Shown here: positions 7,317 through 15,671 of the stretch, piece by piece
How the letters are laid out: each line of letters starts with the position of its first letter
How positions within the stretch are numbered: the first letter of the stretch is position 1
DNA from: DATKGW01 sp035510605
GTDB taxonomy: Bacteria; Patescibacteriota; Saccharimonadia; Saccharimonadales; CAIOMD01
Assembly: GCA_035510605.1 (NCBI GenBank)
Contig: DATKGW010000021.1
Location: 1 to 47,792, forward strand
Direction of reading: 5' to 3'
Length of the DNA stretch: 47,792 nt
Made by a program: the position numbers and the translations under genes
Notes under the pieces: model-generated
Seen by the model: only the letters and a program-made list of their open reading frames with translations
What the model was told of the DNA's origin: nothing
The model's database searches: none

Positions 7317-7761
7317 AGACTAGCTCCACTTGGTCATTAGTCTTATTCACTATGCTGACCCAGCTGACATTAATCACAAAAATATTGAAAATAGAGGACG
7401 GTTGCTTTATTGATACTGTATATAAACCTATATTGGCGCCATTATCCTGTTTACAACCGTCCGGCGGACTACTTAAATCGGTATAAACATCTGTTTTGGC
7501 AGTATCTGATTTATCTATACAAAAATACTGGGTTGAAGTTATTGAAAAAATTGAATTATTAGACATATAAATTTTTAGGCTATCAGCTTGGCCATTGGCT
7601 ATTAATTGTGCCTGATAGCGTTCTTGGTTGGCTTGTATCATATTCTTAGACCTGGTAGATATGGCCAGCGCTCCGCCCAAAGCCGAAGCCAGCACGGCAA
7701 TAGCAAATAAAACCTCTACTATTGTTTCGCCGGTCTGGTTTAATAATCTACGTCTACTCAT
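7306..7761 (-). CDS. Type IV minor prepilin, PilV/GspI-like
   Basis: A 151-aa prepilin. After MSRRRLLNQTG the mature chain begins ETIVEVLFAIAV, so position 1 is Glu rather than Phe/Met while Glu5 is kept. An unusual first residue is tolerated by some prepilin peptidases. A short globular domain follows, with IYMSNNS and two Cys (YFCIDKS, DGCKQD). The small size and position after the H-like pilin resemble GspI/PilV. It overlaps its upstream neighbour by 8 nt and its downstream neighbour by 11 nt. Confidence 0.8.
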   Translation of the reverse strand: MSRRRLLNQTGETIVEVLFAIAVLASALGGALAISTRSKNMIQANQERYQAQLIANGQADSLKIYMSNNSIFSITSTQYFCIDKSDTAKTDVYTDLSSPPDGCKQDNGANIGLYTVSIKQPSSIFNIFVINVSWVSIVNKTNDQVELVYGI

Positions 7762-8419
7762 GGCATGTATTATCCTGAAAATTAGTTTTTACGGTTAGGG
7801 CGCCATTTATTCCAAATTCTAAGCTGCTGTAGTGGCCGCTGTTTTTAAAACAAACTTTGTTGTTGCTAGAGTCGACAAGCGCAAGATTCGAGCCATAGAA
7901 TAAACTCACACTTTGCGTGCCAGATAAAAAATTACCAGCAAGATTGGTAGCTGTGGCAAAGTTTGTATTTAATATGTAATAGACTGATGATGATGGTGAA
8001 ATAGGTGTTATACCCCATTGATATGGCTTTGTCTCATTTAAATTAAGCGGTAAGAGTTGATTTATGTTGTTAATGGGATTAATTCTATCTATTTTAACAC
8101 CATAAGCTTGTATAAGAATATCGTTAGCCTCAAATGTTATAGATTTACCGGCAAACATACATGTTTGACTAGAACCTCTCTGGTAAGATGCTCCTCCACA
8201 AGATGGGTTTGTGTCAGTAATCGGGTAATAGCCATTAGTAACATCATTTAAGACGCCACGTACTGTAGACTCCAACTGGTTCACGGCGTCTTTAGATTGA
8301 TATTTATCCAACTGGCCAGAAATCATTATTGCTACAGAGACAAAAATAGCACCCGACACCGCTAAAAACATCATTGTTTCTACTACAGTAAAGCCGGCTC
8401 TTTTTTTTAGCCTCATCAT
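7754..8419 (-). CDS. Type IV minor prepilin, GspH-like position
   Basis: A 221-aa prepilin. Leader MMRLKKRAG precedes FTVVETMMFLAVSGAI, with Glu at mature position 5. It is the first of four consecutive minor pilin genes, which suggests a GspH/FimU-like role linking the tip to the fibre. The globular part contains Cys in NPSCGG, QTCMFAG, NKVCFKN and at the C-terminal NTCHE. The start may be either of two adjacent ATGs. It lies 48 bp downstream of the prepilin peptidase gene, which is expected to process it. Confidence 0.85.
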   Translation of the reverse strand: MMRLKKRAGFTVVETMMFLAVSGAIFVSVAIMISGQLDKYQSKDAVNQLESTVRGVLNDVTNGYYPITDTNPSCGGASYQRGSSQTCMFAGKSITFEANDILIQAYGVKIDRINPINNINQLLPLNLNETKPYQWGITPISPSSSVYYILNTNFATATNLAGNFLSGTQSVSLFYGSNLALVDSSNNKVCFKNSGHYSSLEFGINGALTVKTNFQDNTCHE

Positions 8420-8467
8420 TGATAAAAGTATAACATAAGCACATTGTTTCTATCTCAAGAAGCTTGG

Positions 8468-9289
8468 CTAGCTTACAAGTATGAACGATTGGTACCAATT
8501 GATGACGTGCTGGCCAAAAAGCACTACAATCATTGCAGCCATAATCAAAAACGGCCCAAACGGTACTTTACTAGTTCTGGTTATCTTTTTTGAAATCATT
8601 AATGGTAATATCCAAACCAGACCCAAAATTGAAGAGAAAAATAATAATAGGAGCGCAAGTTCTGGCTTAGCTACTAAAATCCCAAGCAAAAACCCCAGTT
8701 TTACGTCGCCACCGCCGATCCACTTTCCTAAAGAAACCTGATAGATCAACCAAAACAGCCCCCCTCCAATAATTACCGATAGCAAAACTTCTGTTATGTC
8801 TTTGCCGGGCCTGCCTAAAGCAAATTGCAACATGGTTGAAATAATCGCAAATACAATTACGGGATAAATAATTTTATCGGGTAAAATCATCCACTTGTTA
8901 TCATAAACAGCCAAAGCCGTTAAACCAACCAGGATAACTAGCCAAGTGGCAAAGTTTAGATATTGCCAGTTACTATTCAAGTTTATCGGCCAAGCTACAT
9001 AAGAAACGACAAATAGCACCACAACCAGCAATTCCACCAACGGGTATTGCTTGGATATCGGTTTTTTACAATAGCGGCATTTACCCCTTAAAAATACCCA
9101 GCTAAAAACCGGCACCAAATCTTTTATGGCTAGTTGGTGTTTACAATTTGGGCACATAGAATGGCCATATAAAATAGAAAGTTTTTTGCTTTTACTCTTA
9201 TTTTGCTCGTGCAAGCGCCACACTAGAGCATTGACAAAGCTGCCAAAAGCTAGCCCTAAGATAGCTAAAATAGCAATAATCATTAACAC
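8468..9289 (-). CDS. pilD: Prepilin peptidase (A24 family), PilD
   Basis: A 273-aa polytopic membrane aspartic protease that removes prepilin leaders and N-methylates the new N-terminus. The methylase domain near residues 35-80 keeps both zinc pairs, CPNC and CRYC. Catalytic Asp residues are visible in VYDNKWMILPD and in GGGDVKLG. About seven to eight membrane helices are present and the length is normal. It lies between the major pilin gene and the minor pilins and is separated from the former by a strong terminator, so it may need a promoter of its own or read-through; I see no clear -35/-10 in the short gap. Confidence 0.95.
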   Translation of the reverse strand: MLMIIAILAILGLAFGSFVNALVWRLHEQNKSKSKKLSILYGHSMCPNCKHQLAIKDLVPVFSWVFLRGKCRYCKKPISKQYPLVELLVVVLFVVSYVAWPINLNSNWQYLNFATWLVILVGLTALAVYDNKWMILPDKIIYPVIVFAIISTMLQFALGRPGKDITEVLLSVIIGGGLFWLIYQVSLGKWIGGGDVKLGFLLGILVAKPELALLLLFFSSILGLVWILPLMISKKITRTSKVPFGPFLIMAAMIVVLFGQHVINWYQSFILVS

Positions 9290-9301
9290 TTATGCTAACA
9301 C

Positions 9302-9331
9302 AAAAAGAGGCTGATTAATCAGCCTCTTTTT
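9302..9331. terminator. Bidirectional intrinsic terminator after the major pilin gene
   Basis: A perfect 30-bp palindrome has the core GAGGCTGAT/ATCAGCCTC flanked by A5 on one side and T5-6 on the other. Both strands therefore end the hairpin in a U-tract. It lies 16 nt past the pilin stop at 9347 and 13 nt before the pilD start. It probably reduces transcription from the abundant major pilin gene into pilD and the minor pilins. Confidence 0.9.
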
Positions 9332-9346
9332 TAGCTTATACAATCC

Positions 9347-9814
9347 CTACTCTTCTAAACACTGTGGAACTATTGCGCCGCCGCTGCCCTCAACGTCATA
9401 TACGGCTACAACGCTTCTTGAAGTGGCGCCAGCTGCTACAGAGCTGTTACCACTACATTTTGCATAATTTGCCAACTTAACGCTATCTAGGCTAGCCGGA
9501 TCAGTTACTGGAGTCGGACCATTTTGCTTTGCCCAGGTAACATTTCCTGCTGTAGTGTAATATCCAAGGTTCGGATTAGTATCTGTAAATACAGTACTGA
9601 AATTTCCGCCCCCTGGGTAGGTACCGCTGTGATTAGTAGAATATTCAGATACAGCACTCAATAGTGAGGCAATATCGTTTTTCCGCTGGGTGTTACGGCT
9701 GTTGCGCTGCAAAGCCGGAACCGCCAAGAAGACGATTAACATTATAAGCCCGGCGATTGCCAGTACTATTAAGACTTCGATTATCGTGAAGCCTGATTTG
9801 TTTTTCTTTAGCAT
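9347..9814 (-). CDS. Type IV major pilin candidate (PilA-like)
   Basis: A 155-aa prepilin. Leader MLKKNKSG precedes FTIIEVLIVLAIAGLIML, with Glu5 and a long N-terminal helix continuing to NTQRKNDIASLLSAVSEY. A compact C-terminal domain has two Cys (YAKCSGN, near 119, and VPQCLEE, near 152) that could close a D-region loop. It is the most canonical prepilin here. The following terminator and the upstream ribosome-binding region (AAAGGGAAAGGGC) suggest high expression as the fibre subunit. Major-pilin status is inferred from these features, not measured. The 85-bp gap to pilC is AT-rich and may hold its own promoter, though no strong match is obvious. Confidence 0.85.
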   Translation of the reverse strand: MLKKNKSGFTIIEVLIVLAIAGLIMLIVFLAVPALQRNSRNTQRKNDIASLLSAVSEYSTNHSGTYPGGGNFSTVFTDTNPNLGYYTTAGNVTWAKQNGPTPVTDPASLDSVKLANYAKCSGNSSVAAGATSRSVVAVYDVEGSGGAIVPQCLEE

Positions 9815-9899
9815 ATATTTAGTGCCCTTTCCCTTTTAATTCTTATGCTTAATTCTATGATTTAATAATAACTACAAAATATAAAATTACAAGTGACCT

Positions 9900-11108
9900 T
9901 TAGCTTATGATGTTTTTACCCGCCAATCCGTATATTGGCATCAGTACTGCCGCAACAATTATTAAAGCCACTACTCCAAGAATAATCATCATAACCGGCT
10001 CGATGATGGTAGAAACGGTTTTGATTTCGTTATCTACCTCTTTTTCATAATAATCGGCCGTTTTAGACATCATGGCTTCCATCGACCCTGACTGTTCGCC
10101 AATATGCAGCATGTTTGGCACCAGCTCTAAAAAGTTCGGGTCACCGGTTAGGGCATCAGACAAAGCTTTGCCACCCTTAACCTGAATCATGGCTTTGTTT
10201 AAGGACTCTTTAATGTACACATTACTTACGGCTTCACCGGTAATTTCTAACATTTGAATCAGTGGCACACCACTGGCTACCAGAGTGGCTCCGGTACGGG
10301 AGAACCTGGCCATATACATCTTCATGTATAAACGATTTATGGGAGGTAGGGATATTTTTATTCTGTCAGAGAATCTTTTACCGCCCACTGTCTTCATCCA
10401 ACGTGACCCAAACACAACTGCCAAAATTAATAGAATCAAGAAAATCCACCAAAAATGTGTCACAAAACTGGAGACTGCCAATAATACTCTGGTCAAAACA
10501 GGCAATGTGGCACCAGGAATACCGGCATATAGCGTCTTAACCTGCGGCAAAACTTTAATAATCATAAAACCCACAACCGCAATCATAACTAAAATTACAA
10601 TTACCGGATAAGCTAGTGCTCCGCGAATTTTAGATAAAATTTCGGCATCTTTTTCTTGCTGGTTGGCTAAACGTTCTAAAGCTGTATCAAGTGTGCCGGA
10701 AGTCTCACCGGCAGCTACCATATTAGTAAAAACCAAACCAAAAACTAATGGGTGCTTTTCTAGAGCAGAAGCCAGGGTTTTGCCCGCTTCTACATCGGTT
10801 ACTACATCACCGATAACTGCTTGCAGTGGTTTAGAAGTAGATTGCTTTTGGACCATACGCAAGCTTTGAACCAACGGTAAACCGGCATTAACAAGTGTTG
10901 ATAGCTGGCGGGCAAACAAAACACGATCTTTGGCTTTTATTCTTTTAAAATAGCTTTTACCGCCGGTTTTTTGTAATTTGATAGTAAGCGGAGCCAAGCC
11001 TTGTTCTTGAATAAGTTTGGCAGCCGAGCGCTCATTGTCGGCCTGAACCTGGGCTTTTATTTTTTGCCCGGTTGCCGTGTTGCGTGCCGTATATTCAAAA
11101 TTTAGCAT
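9900..11108 (-). CDS. pilC: Type IV pilus platform protein PilC (GspF family)
   Basis: A 402-aa inner-membrane platform protein on which the PilB and PilT motors act. It has two tandem GspF domains (about 65-190 and 270-395), each with LVxAGLPLxQSL-type sequence (first copy RQLSTLVNAGLPLVQSLRMV; second copy FSRTGATLVASGVPLIQMLE). The hydrophobic segments and the C-terminal helix of the family are present. The length is typical. Downstream of pilT by 7 nt on the same strand. An SD-like GAGAGG precedes the ATG. Confidence 0.95.
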   Translation of the reverse strand: MLNFEYTARNTATGQKIKAQVQADNERSAAKLIQEQGLAPLTIKLQKTGGKSYFKRIKAKDRVLFARQLSTLVNAGLPLVQSLRMVQKQSTSKPLQAVIGDVVTDVEAGKTLASALEKHPLVFGLVFTNMVAAGETSGTLDTALERLANQQEKDAEILSKIRGALAYPVIVILVMIAVVGFMIIKVLPQVKTLYAGIPGATLPVLTRVLLAVSSFVTHFWWIFLILLILAVVFGSRWMKTVGGKRFSDRIKISLPPINRLYMKMYMARFSRTGATLVASGVPLIQMLEITGEAVSNVYIKESLNKAMIQVKGGKALSDALTGDPNFLELVPNMLHIGEQSGSMEAMMSKTADYYEKEVDNEIKTVSTIIEPVMMIILGVVALIIVAAVLMPIYGLAGKNIIS

Positions 11109-11115
11109 ATATAGA

Positions 11116-12189
11116 TTAGCCTCTCATTAACCTGTCAAGTTCATCGATATCAACCGCCACGTTGCGAGCTTCATCGTAAGTTACCGTACCACCGTGTACC
11201 AAGCCGACAAGTGTTTTATCCATACTCTGCATACTATATTCACCACCAGTTTGAATGACGGCATCTAATTGATGACTTTTACCCTCCCGGATGATATTGC
11301 GAACAGCTGGTGTAGCTATCAAAATTTCGGCGGCAGCTATACGACCTCCGCCAATGGCTGGTAATAGGCGCTGCGAGCAAATAGCCATTAGCATATTCGA
11401 CAATTGCACCCTAATTTGCGGTTGTTGATGAGGCGGGAAAACATCAACCATGCGGTCAATACTTTGGGCTGCGCTATTGGTGTGCAAAGTCGCAAAAACC
11501 AAATGACCGGTTTCGGCAATGGTAATAGCAGCTGCAATAGTCTCTAGATCACGCATTTCACCAATCAACACCACATCCGGATCTTCGCGTAAGCTACTAC
11601 GCAAAGCAGCCGAAAAACTAAAAGTATCATAATGGACTTCGCGTTGGACAATTACGCTTTTTACACTTTTGTGAGTAAACTCTATCGGGTCTTCGATGGT
11701 AATAACGTGTTCGGTACGGCTTTGATTAATTTTATTTATCAAAGCAGCCAAGGTGGTTGATTTACCAGAACCGGTTGGGCCGGTAATTAGCACCAAACCG
11801 CGTGGATAATCTGCAAATTTATTGACAATTTGTGGTAAACCTAATTGCTCTACAGATAATATTTCATTCGGAATCAAACGCAAGGCGGCGGCCAAGTTGC
11901 CACGCTCATGAAAAGCGTTAACTCTAAAACGGCCCAGATCGCCAAAAGCAAAACTAAAATCAAATTCTTTATCTTTTAACAGAATTTGTTTTTGATCATC
12001 ATCTAAAATTGCAAAAATCAGGGTTTCAATAGATTCTTCGGTGAGCACATCGGCACCGCTAACTGGTTTTAGCGCGCCGTCAATACGCAGCATTGGTGCC
12101 AACCCGACTTGTAAATGCAAGTCACTGGCTTTACGTTTGAGTACTTCCTCAAGGAGTACTTCTATTCTTGGCTGTGTTGATGCTGGCAT
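11116..12189 (-). CDS. pilT: Type IV pilus retraction ATPase PilT
   Basis: A 357-aa hexameric ATPase expected to power pilus retraction. Walker A is GPTGSGKS at about 137-144. Asp-box and Walker B segments follow (REDPDVVLIGEMRD, about 201-214), then the HLVFATLHTNSA His box. The PilT-specific AIRNLIRE-type motif appears as AVRNIIRE near residue 290 and separates it from PilB-type ATPases. Its presence indicates that the pilus is probably retractile, and could support twitching or pulling toward a host cell. It lies between pilB and pilC with short gaps. Confidence 0.95.
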   Translation of the reverse strand: MPASTQPRIEVLLEEVLKRKASDLHLQVGLAPMLRIDGALKPVSGADVLTEESIETLIFAILDDDQKQILLKDKEFDFSFAFGDLGRFRVNAFHERGNLAAALRLIPNEILSVEQLGLPQIVNKFADYPRGLVLITGPTGSGKSTTLAALINKINQSRTEHVITIEDPIEFTHKSVKSVIVQREVHYDTFSFSAALRSSLREDPDVVLIGEMRDLETIAAAITIAETGHLVFATLHTNSAAQSIDRMVDVFPPHQQPQIRVQLSNMLMAICSQRLLPAIGGGRIAAAEILIATPAVRNIIREGKSHQLDAVIQTGGEYSMQSMDKTLVGLVHGGTVTYDEARNVAVDIDELDRLMRG

Positions 12190-12214
12190 ATTTCTTTTCC
12201 ACCCTTTTATGAAT

Positions 12215-13999
12215 TTAAGCGCTATCTGTTGCTGCTACCCGATTTACCTCTACCAAGGTCGTTTTGCCTGTTAAGGCTTTTAAGTAACCATCTTCGCGCA
12301 TGGATACCATGCCTTGCGTTTCGGCCTTTTTCTGAATTTCGGCGCTGGTAGCATGCTTAATTATGAGATCCTGGATGTCTTCGGTGACATTAAATACCTC
12401 ATACAAGCCCATGCGCCCTTTATAACCATTGGGGTTGCTCGGCGTAGCTTTGCCCTTGTACAAAGTATAAGCGTTTTGGTCGGCAAGTGGCAAGTCTCCA
12501 TAGCCCAAATCTTCCATGACAGCCTTTTTCTCTTCTTCGGTCTTAGGTAAGAGCCGGCCGATCGTTGATTTAATAGCCTCAACTTCGACCCTGCTGGCCT
12601 GATAACTATCCGGTTCAACATTAACCCGCCGTACCAAGCGTTGGCCGATGACGGTACGCACCGTACTGGCAATCAAGAAAGGCTCAACTTCCATATCGAG
12701 TAAGCGTGGCAAAATGCCGGCAGCCGAATTTGTATGCAGTGTCGAAAAGACCAAATGCCCGGTTAAAGCAGCTTGAACAGCCAGTGCGGCAGTTTCCTTA
12801 TCACGAATTTCGCCGACCATTACCACATCGGGATCTTGACGCAATATAGACCTTAAACCATTGGCAAAAGTCAGGCCAACATCCGCATTGACTTGGATTT
12901 GGTTAATACCGTCCATTTTATATTCAACCGGGTCCTCTAGTGTGACAATGTTAATTTCATCACTCTTTATTTCTTGAACCAAAGCATACAAACTGGTAGT
13001 TTTACCGGAACCGGTTGGGCCGGAAGTAAGAACCATACCATTGGCATGTTTAATACCCTCCCTGATTGCCCTTAGGGCCCGGCCGGAATAACCCATATCC
13101 TCGAGCTTAAGGCTGGTACCGGTTTTATCGAGTAACCTAATAACTACTTGCTCGCCCCAAACCACCGGCGAAATAGCAATACGCAAATCTATCGCCCGGC
13201 CGGCTACCATAATAGTAAATTGGCCGTCTTGAGGTATTCTGTGCTCATCAATCTTTAAATTGGATAAAATTTTTACGCGGGATACCAGTGGAGGCTCGGT
13301 TGATTTTGGCAAATTCATGATTTCCCTAAGTATTCCATCTATTCGGGCTCTGATTTTTAGCCCTTTTTCCAATGGTTCAATATGTACGTCACTGGCCCGG
13401 TTATTGGCCGCATACTCCAATATATAAGTTAAGGCCTTGCTTATCGGCGAATCTTGTACGATAGTTTGAATTGATTTTTCTGGTGTAACCAACTTATCCG
13501 CAGCTTGTTCGGCAGCTGTATGTTTTTGTAATACTTCGGCAACATCTTTGCCCACATCAACCTGATATTGCTTTAAAACGTTCGTAATACCTTCTTCGCT
13601 ACTCAAATAAACTTTTAGGGGGCGGCCAATACGGTTAGACAAAAAGTCTACCGCCTGTACGTTGTCGGCATCAAGCATGGCCACAACCAAGCGATTTTGC
13701 ATCTCACCCAAAGGCACCGCCATATAACGTTCAGCAATTTCTTGAGGTAAAAGACTCAAAACCTCCGGTTTTACCCGAGCATTCAATAAATTAACATAGG
13801 GCACTTTAGTAATTTGGGCAATTGCTTTTGTGAGCTCTTCGGTTGATATATGACCCTCATCTACCAGTAAAGTCAAAAACGGCGTATCATCAGCCACCGC
13901 TTTAGCCCGCAGATTATCAAGTTCCTGGGCTTTAATAAGCCCTTTTTTAACAATTAGATCTTCTACCTGTTTTCTGGTATCTGCTAAAAGTACACTCAT
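12215..13999 (-). CDS. pilB: Type IV pilus extension ATPase PilB (GspE family), without zinc cysteines
   Basis: A 594-aa assembly ATPase. An N-terminal MshEN/T2SSE_N region (about 1-150) precedes the motor domain. The motor has Walker A GPTGSGKT (327-334), a Walker B region DPDVVMVGEIRD (389-400) and HLVFSTLHTNSA. PilB/GspE proteins usually carry a tetracysteine zinc site between RLVRR and the GYKGR motif. Here that stretch (about 459-527) reads VNVEPDSY and TPSNPNGYKGR, and I find no Cys in the whole protein. The motor motifs are intact, so loss of zinc rather than loss of function is inferred. It is followed by pilT. Confidence 0.95.
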   Translation of the reverse strand: MSVLLADTRKQVEDLIVKKGLIKAQELDNLRAKAVADDTPFLTLLVDEGHISTEELTKAIAQITKVPYVNLLNARVKPEVLSLLPQEIAERYMAVPLGEMQNRLVVAMLDADNVQAVDFLSNRIGRPLKVYLSSEEGITNVLKQYQVDVGKDVAEVLQKHTAAEQAADKLVTPEKSIQTIVQDSPISKALTYILEYAANNRASDVHIEPLEKGLKIRARIDGILREIMNLPKSTEPPLVSRVKILSNLKIDEHRIPQDGQFTIMVAGRAIDLRIAISPVVWGEQVVIRLLDKTGTSLKLEDMGYSGRALRAIREGIKHANGMVLTSGPTGSGKTTSLYALVQEIKSDEINIVTLEDPVEYKMDGINQIQVNADVGLTFANGLRSILRQDPDVVMVGEIRDKETAALAVQAALTGHLVFSTLHTNSAAGILPRLLDMEVEPFLIASTVRTVIGQRLVRRVNVEPDSYQASRVEVEAIKSTIGRLLPKTEEEKKAVMEDLGYGDLPLADQNAYTLYKGKATPSNPNGYKGRMGLYEVFNVTEDIQDLIIKHATSAEIQKKAETQGMVSMREDGYLKALTGKTTLVEVNRVAATDSA

Positions 14000-14029
14000 G
14001 ATTGTTGCGAATAACCCTCTAATACTATT

Positions 14030-14275
14030 TTATTGGGTATTAAATGGTGCTGGATTTGTGCTGTCACCGATAGTTATGTTCTTAGTTAAGTCAAGCGACC
14101 GTTTATTGAAATAGGTGCTGTCAGGCAGTTTAAAATCAGAGCTAATGGCCTGGACGGAAGGCGCAGTAAGCTTATGGGCCTTTTGACCTCCGAACAAAAA
14201 ATTAGCTATGGCAAAACTAAATATTCCGCTAATCACGGCAATTGCCACAATAATTATTATGTCTTTTTGCTTCAT
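14030..14275 (-). CDS. Small bitopic protein in the pil operon
   Basis: An 81-aa protein with an N-terminal membrane helix (about 6-29, DIIIIVAIAVISGIFSFAIANF) and a short outer tail rich in Ser/Thr/Asn. I do not recognise a family. Its start overlaps the pilO-like stop by 4 nt (ATGA-type), so it is co-translated with pilO. PilP normally follows PilO in diderm systems and binds the secretin. Here no secretin is present, and this protein lacks the PilP Cys/lipobox. It may be a lineage-specific accessory to PilN/PilO. Function unknown. Confidence 0.65.
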   Translation of the reverse strand: MKQKDIIIIVAIAVISGIFSFAIANFLFGGQKAHKLTAPSVQAISSDFKLPDSTYFNKRSLDLTKNITIGDSTNPAPFNTQ

Positions 14276-14973
14276 TTAGTTGCTCCCGGGCTGCTGACAG
14301 TAGTTTTGGCCTTACTACTACCACCAGAAACCACATTTTGTTGTATACCAAGCTGTTTTTCCGGTTGGTAATATGTTTTAGCCATAACACTTACTTGAAG
14401 ATTAAGATCACTACCGGTTAAAGTCAGAGATGATATTTGGATAGGCCGAATTGATAGTTCTAAATCGAGTATTAATGTTTGAGCACTGGTAAAGCTACCA
14501 GTCGCACTAATTTGAAACGGCATTTCTATTGGCTGCGGATTAATACTATCTTGAGTAGCCGTAGCTTCATTATCAGTACCGGTTATACTACTTATTTTTG
14601 AACCACTACTGGTAATTATAGCCTCTAGGCTAGTTGCCAGCGCCGGAAAATCATACTTGCTTGGCAAGGCATCTAAAACAATTTTAGAATTTTTATCGGC
14701 AGTACCAATGACTGATTCGCTGCTATTTTCGAATGTCTGATAAGAAGTTACCAGGGTGTTAACCGAGCTAAGGTTAGCCACTAATTGCTTATTGGCTTTG
14801 TTGCGTAAATTAATGACTTTATTTTTATATGCCATCTCTTTACCCAAAGAAACACAGGCTACAATAGAAAATACAACCACTGCCACGGTCGCCGCCGAGA
14901 CTATGACAATCCTGGAATTAGCCTTATCGATTTGTAGATGCTTGATTGACGTACGTAAATTAAATTTTGCCAT
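14272..14973 (-). CDS. pilO: PilO-like alignment protein
   Basis: A 233-aa bitopic protein. A short basic cytoplasmic N-terminus is followed by one helix (about 22-45, IVIVSAATVAVVVFSIVACV) and an outer region with a predicted coiled coil (LRNKANKQLVANLSSVNTLV), then an alpha/beta domain. This matches PilO in size, topology and position right after pilN. PilN and PilO form heterodimers linking the platform and cytoplasmic PilM ring. The assignment rests mainly on synteny, since PilO sequences are weakly conserved. The gene lies 2 nt after pilN and overlaps the 81-aa gene. Confidence 0.8.
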   Translation of the reverse strand: MAKFNLRTSIKHLQIDKANSRIVIVSAATVAVVVFSIVACVSLGKEMAYKNKVINLRNKANKQLVANLSSVNTLVTSYQTFENSSESVIGTADKNSKIVLDALPSKYDFPALATSLEAIITSSGSKISSITGTDNEATATQDSINPQPIEMPFQISATGSFTSAQTLILDLELSIRPIQISSLTLTGSDLNLQVSVMAKTYYQPEKQLGIQQNVVSGGSSKAKTTVSSPGATK

Positions 14974-14975
14974 AA

Positions 14976-15671
14976 TTACCTCACTGCCTGCCCAGAATTA
15001 TCACTTGTCTGGGATTTAAATAAAGCAGGTGGTTGCTCCGTCTCCGACCGGGTTGTGGTCATTTTTGGTACTACCAAAGTTACGGTTTTATTATCACTGC
15101 TAAATATCGCCGGATCAAAGCTCATTGTAATAGTATAAGAAGCACTTTTATCGGTCCGGGCAAAGCTTGTTAGAACAACTTGCGAAAAAGCACTATTTTG
15201 GTTTTGGTTCTGATCGGTTGTAAATTTAGTAAATTTAAGCGTATCGGCAAATTTGTTCACCGATTCCAAAGACCCGGCAGTGCCATCAATTGTTATGGTA
15301 GAGGTGTCATAGCTAAGAGTAAACTTTGCTATCTGTACGTCATTTGGAGTAATTTGCGGTAAGAAAGTAAATAACCGGCTGGTGACCGGTTTTTGCGAAT
15401 GCAACGCCGGTAGACTATTCAACTGATTTTGAATGGTCAATATTTTATCCAATCCATCAATTTGCTGCAGTTTTGAACTATTCTTTTTAATATTGCTATC
15501 CAAACTGTTTAGGCGAAGCCTCTGAGCACCATAAACAACGCTGGCCATAATTATTACCACGCCAATCACCACACTTGATATTACAGCTGAGCTTACAAAA
15601 ACCAGATGCTTGGTGCGCTCGGCTTTTATATATTTGGTTTTTACCTCTGGTAAAAGATTTATTTGTATCAT
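14976..15671 (-). CDS. pilN: PilN-like alignment protein
   Basis: A 231-aa protein that begins MIQINLLPEVKTKYI. The INLLP motif is the conserved PilN segment that docks into PilM. One membrane helix (about 26-47) and a coiled-coil-forming region (LDSNIKKNSSKLQQIDGL) follow, then an outer alpha/beta domain. Its start overlaps the pilM stop by 4 nt, the expected pilM-pilN-pilO order. Confidence in the family is high because of the INLLP motif and context. Confidence 0.9.
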   Translation of the reverse strand: MIQINLLPEVKTKYIKAERTKHLVFVSSAVISSVVIGVVIIMASVVYGAQRLRLNSLDSNIKKNSSKLQQIDGLDKILTIQNQLNSLPALHSQKPVTSRLFTFLPQITPNDVQIAKFTLSYDTSTITIDGTAGSLESVNKFADTLKFTKFTTDQNQNQNSAFSQVVLTSFARTDKSASYTITMSFDPAIFSSDNKTVTLVVPKMTTTRSETEQPPALFKSQTSDNSGQAVR

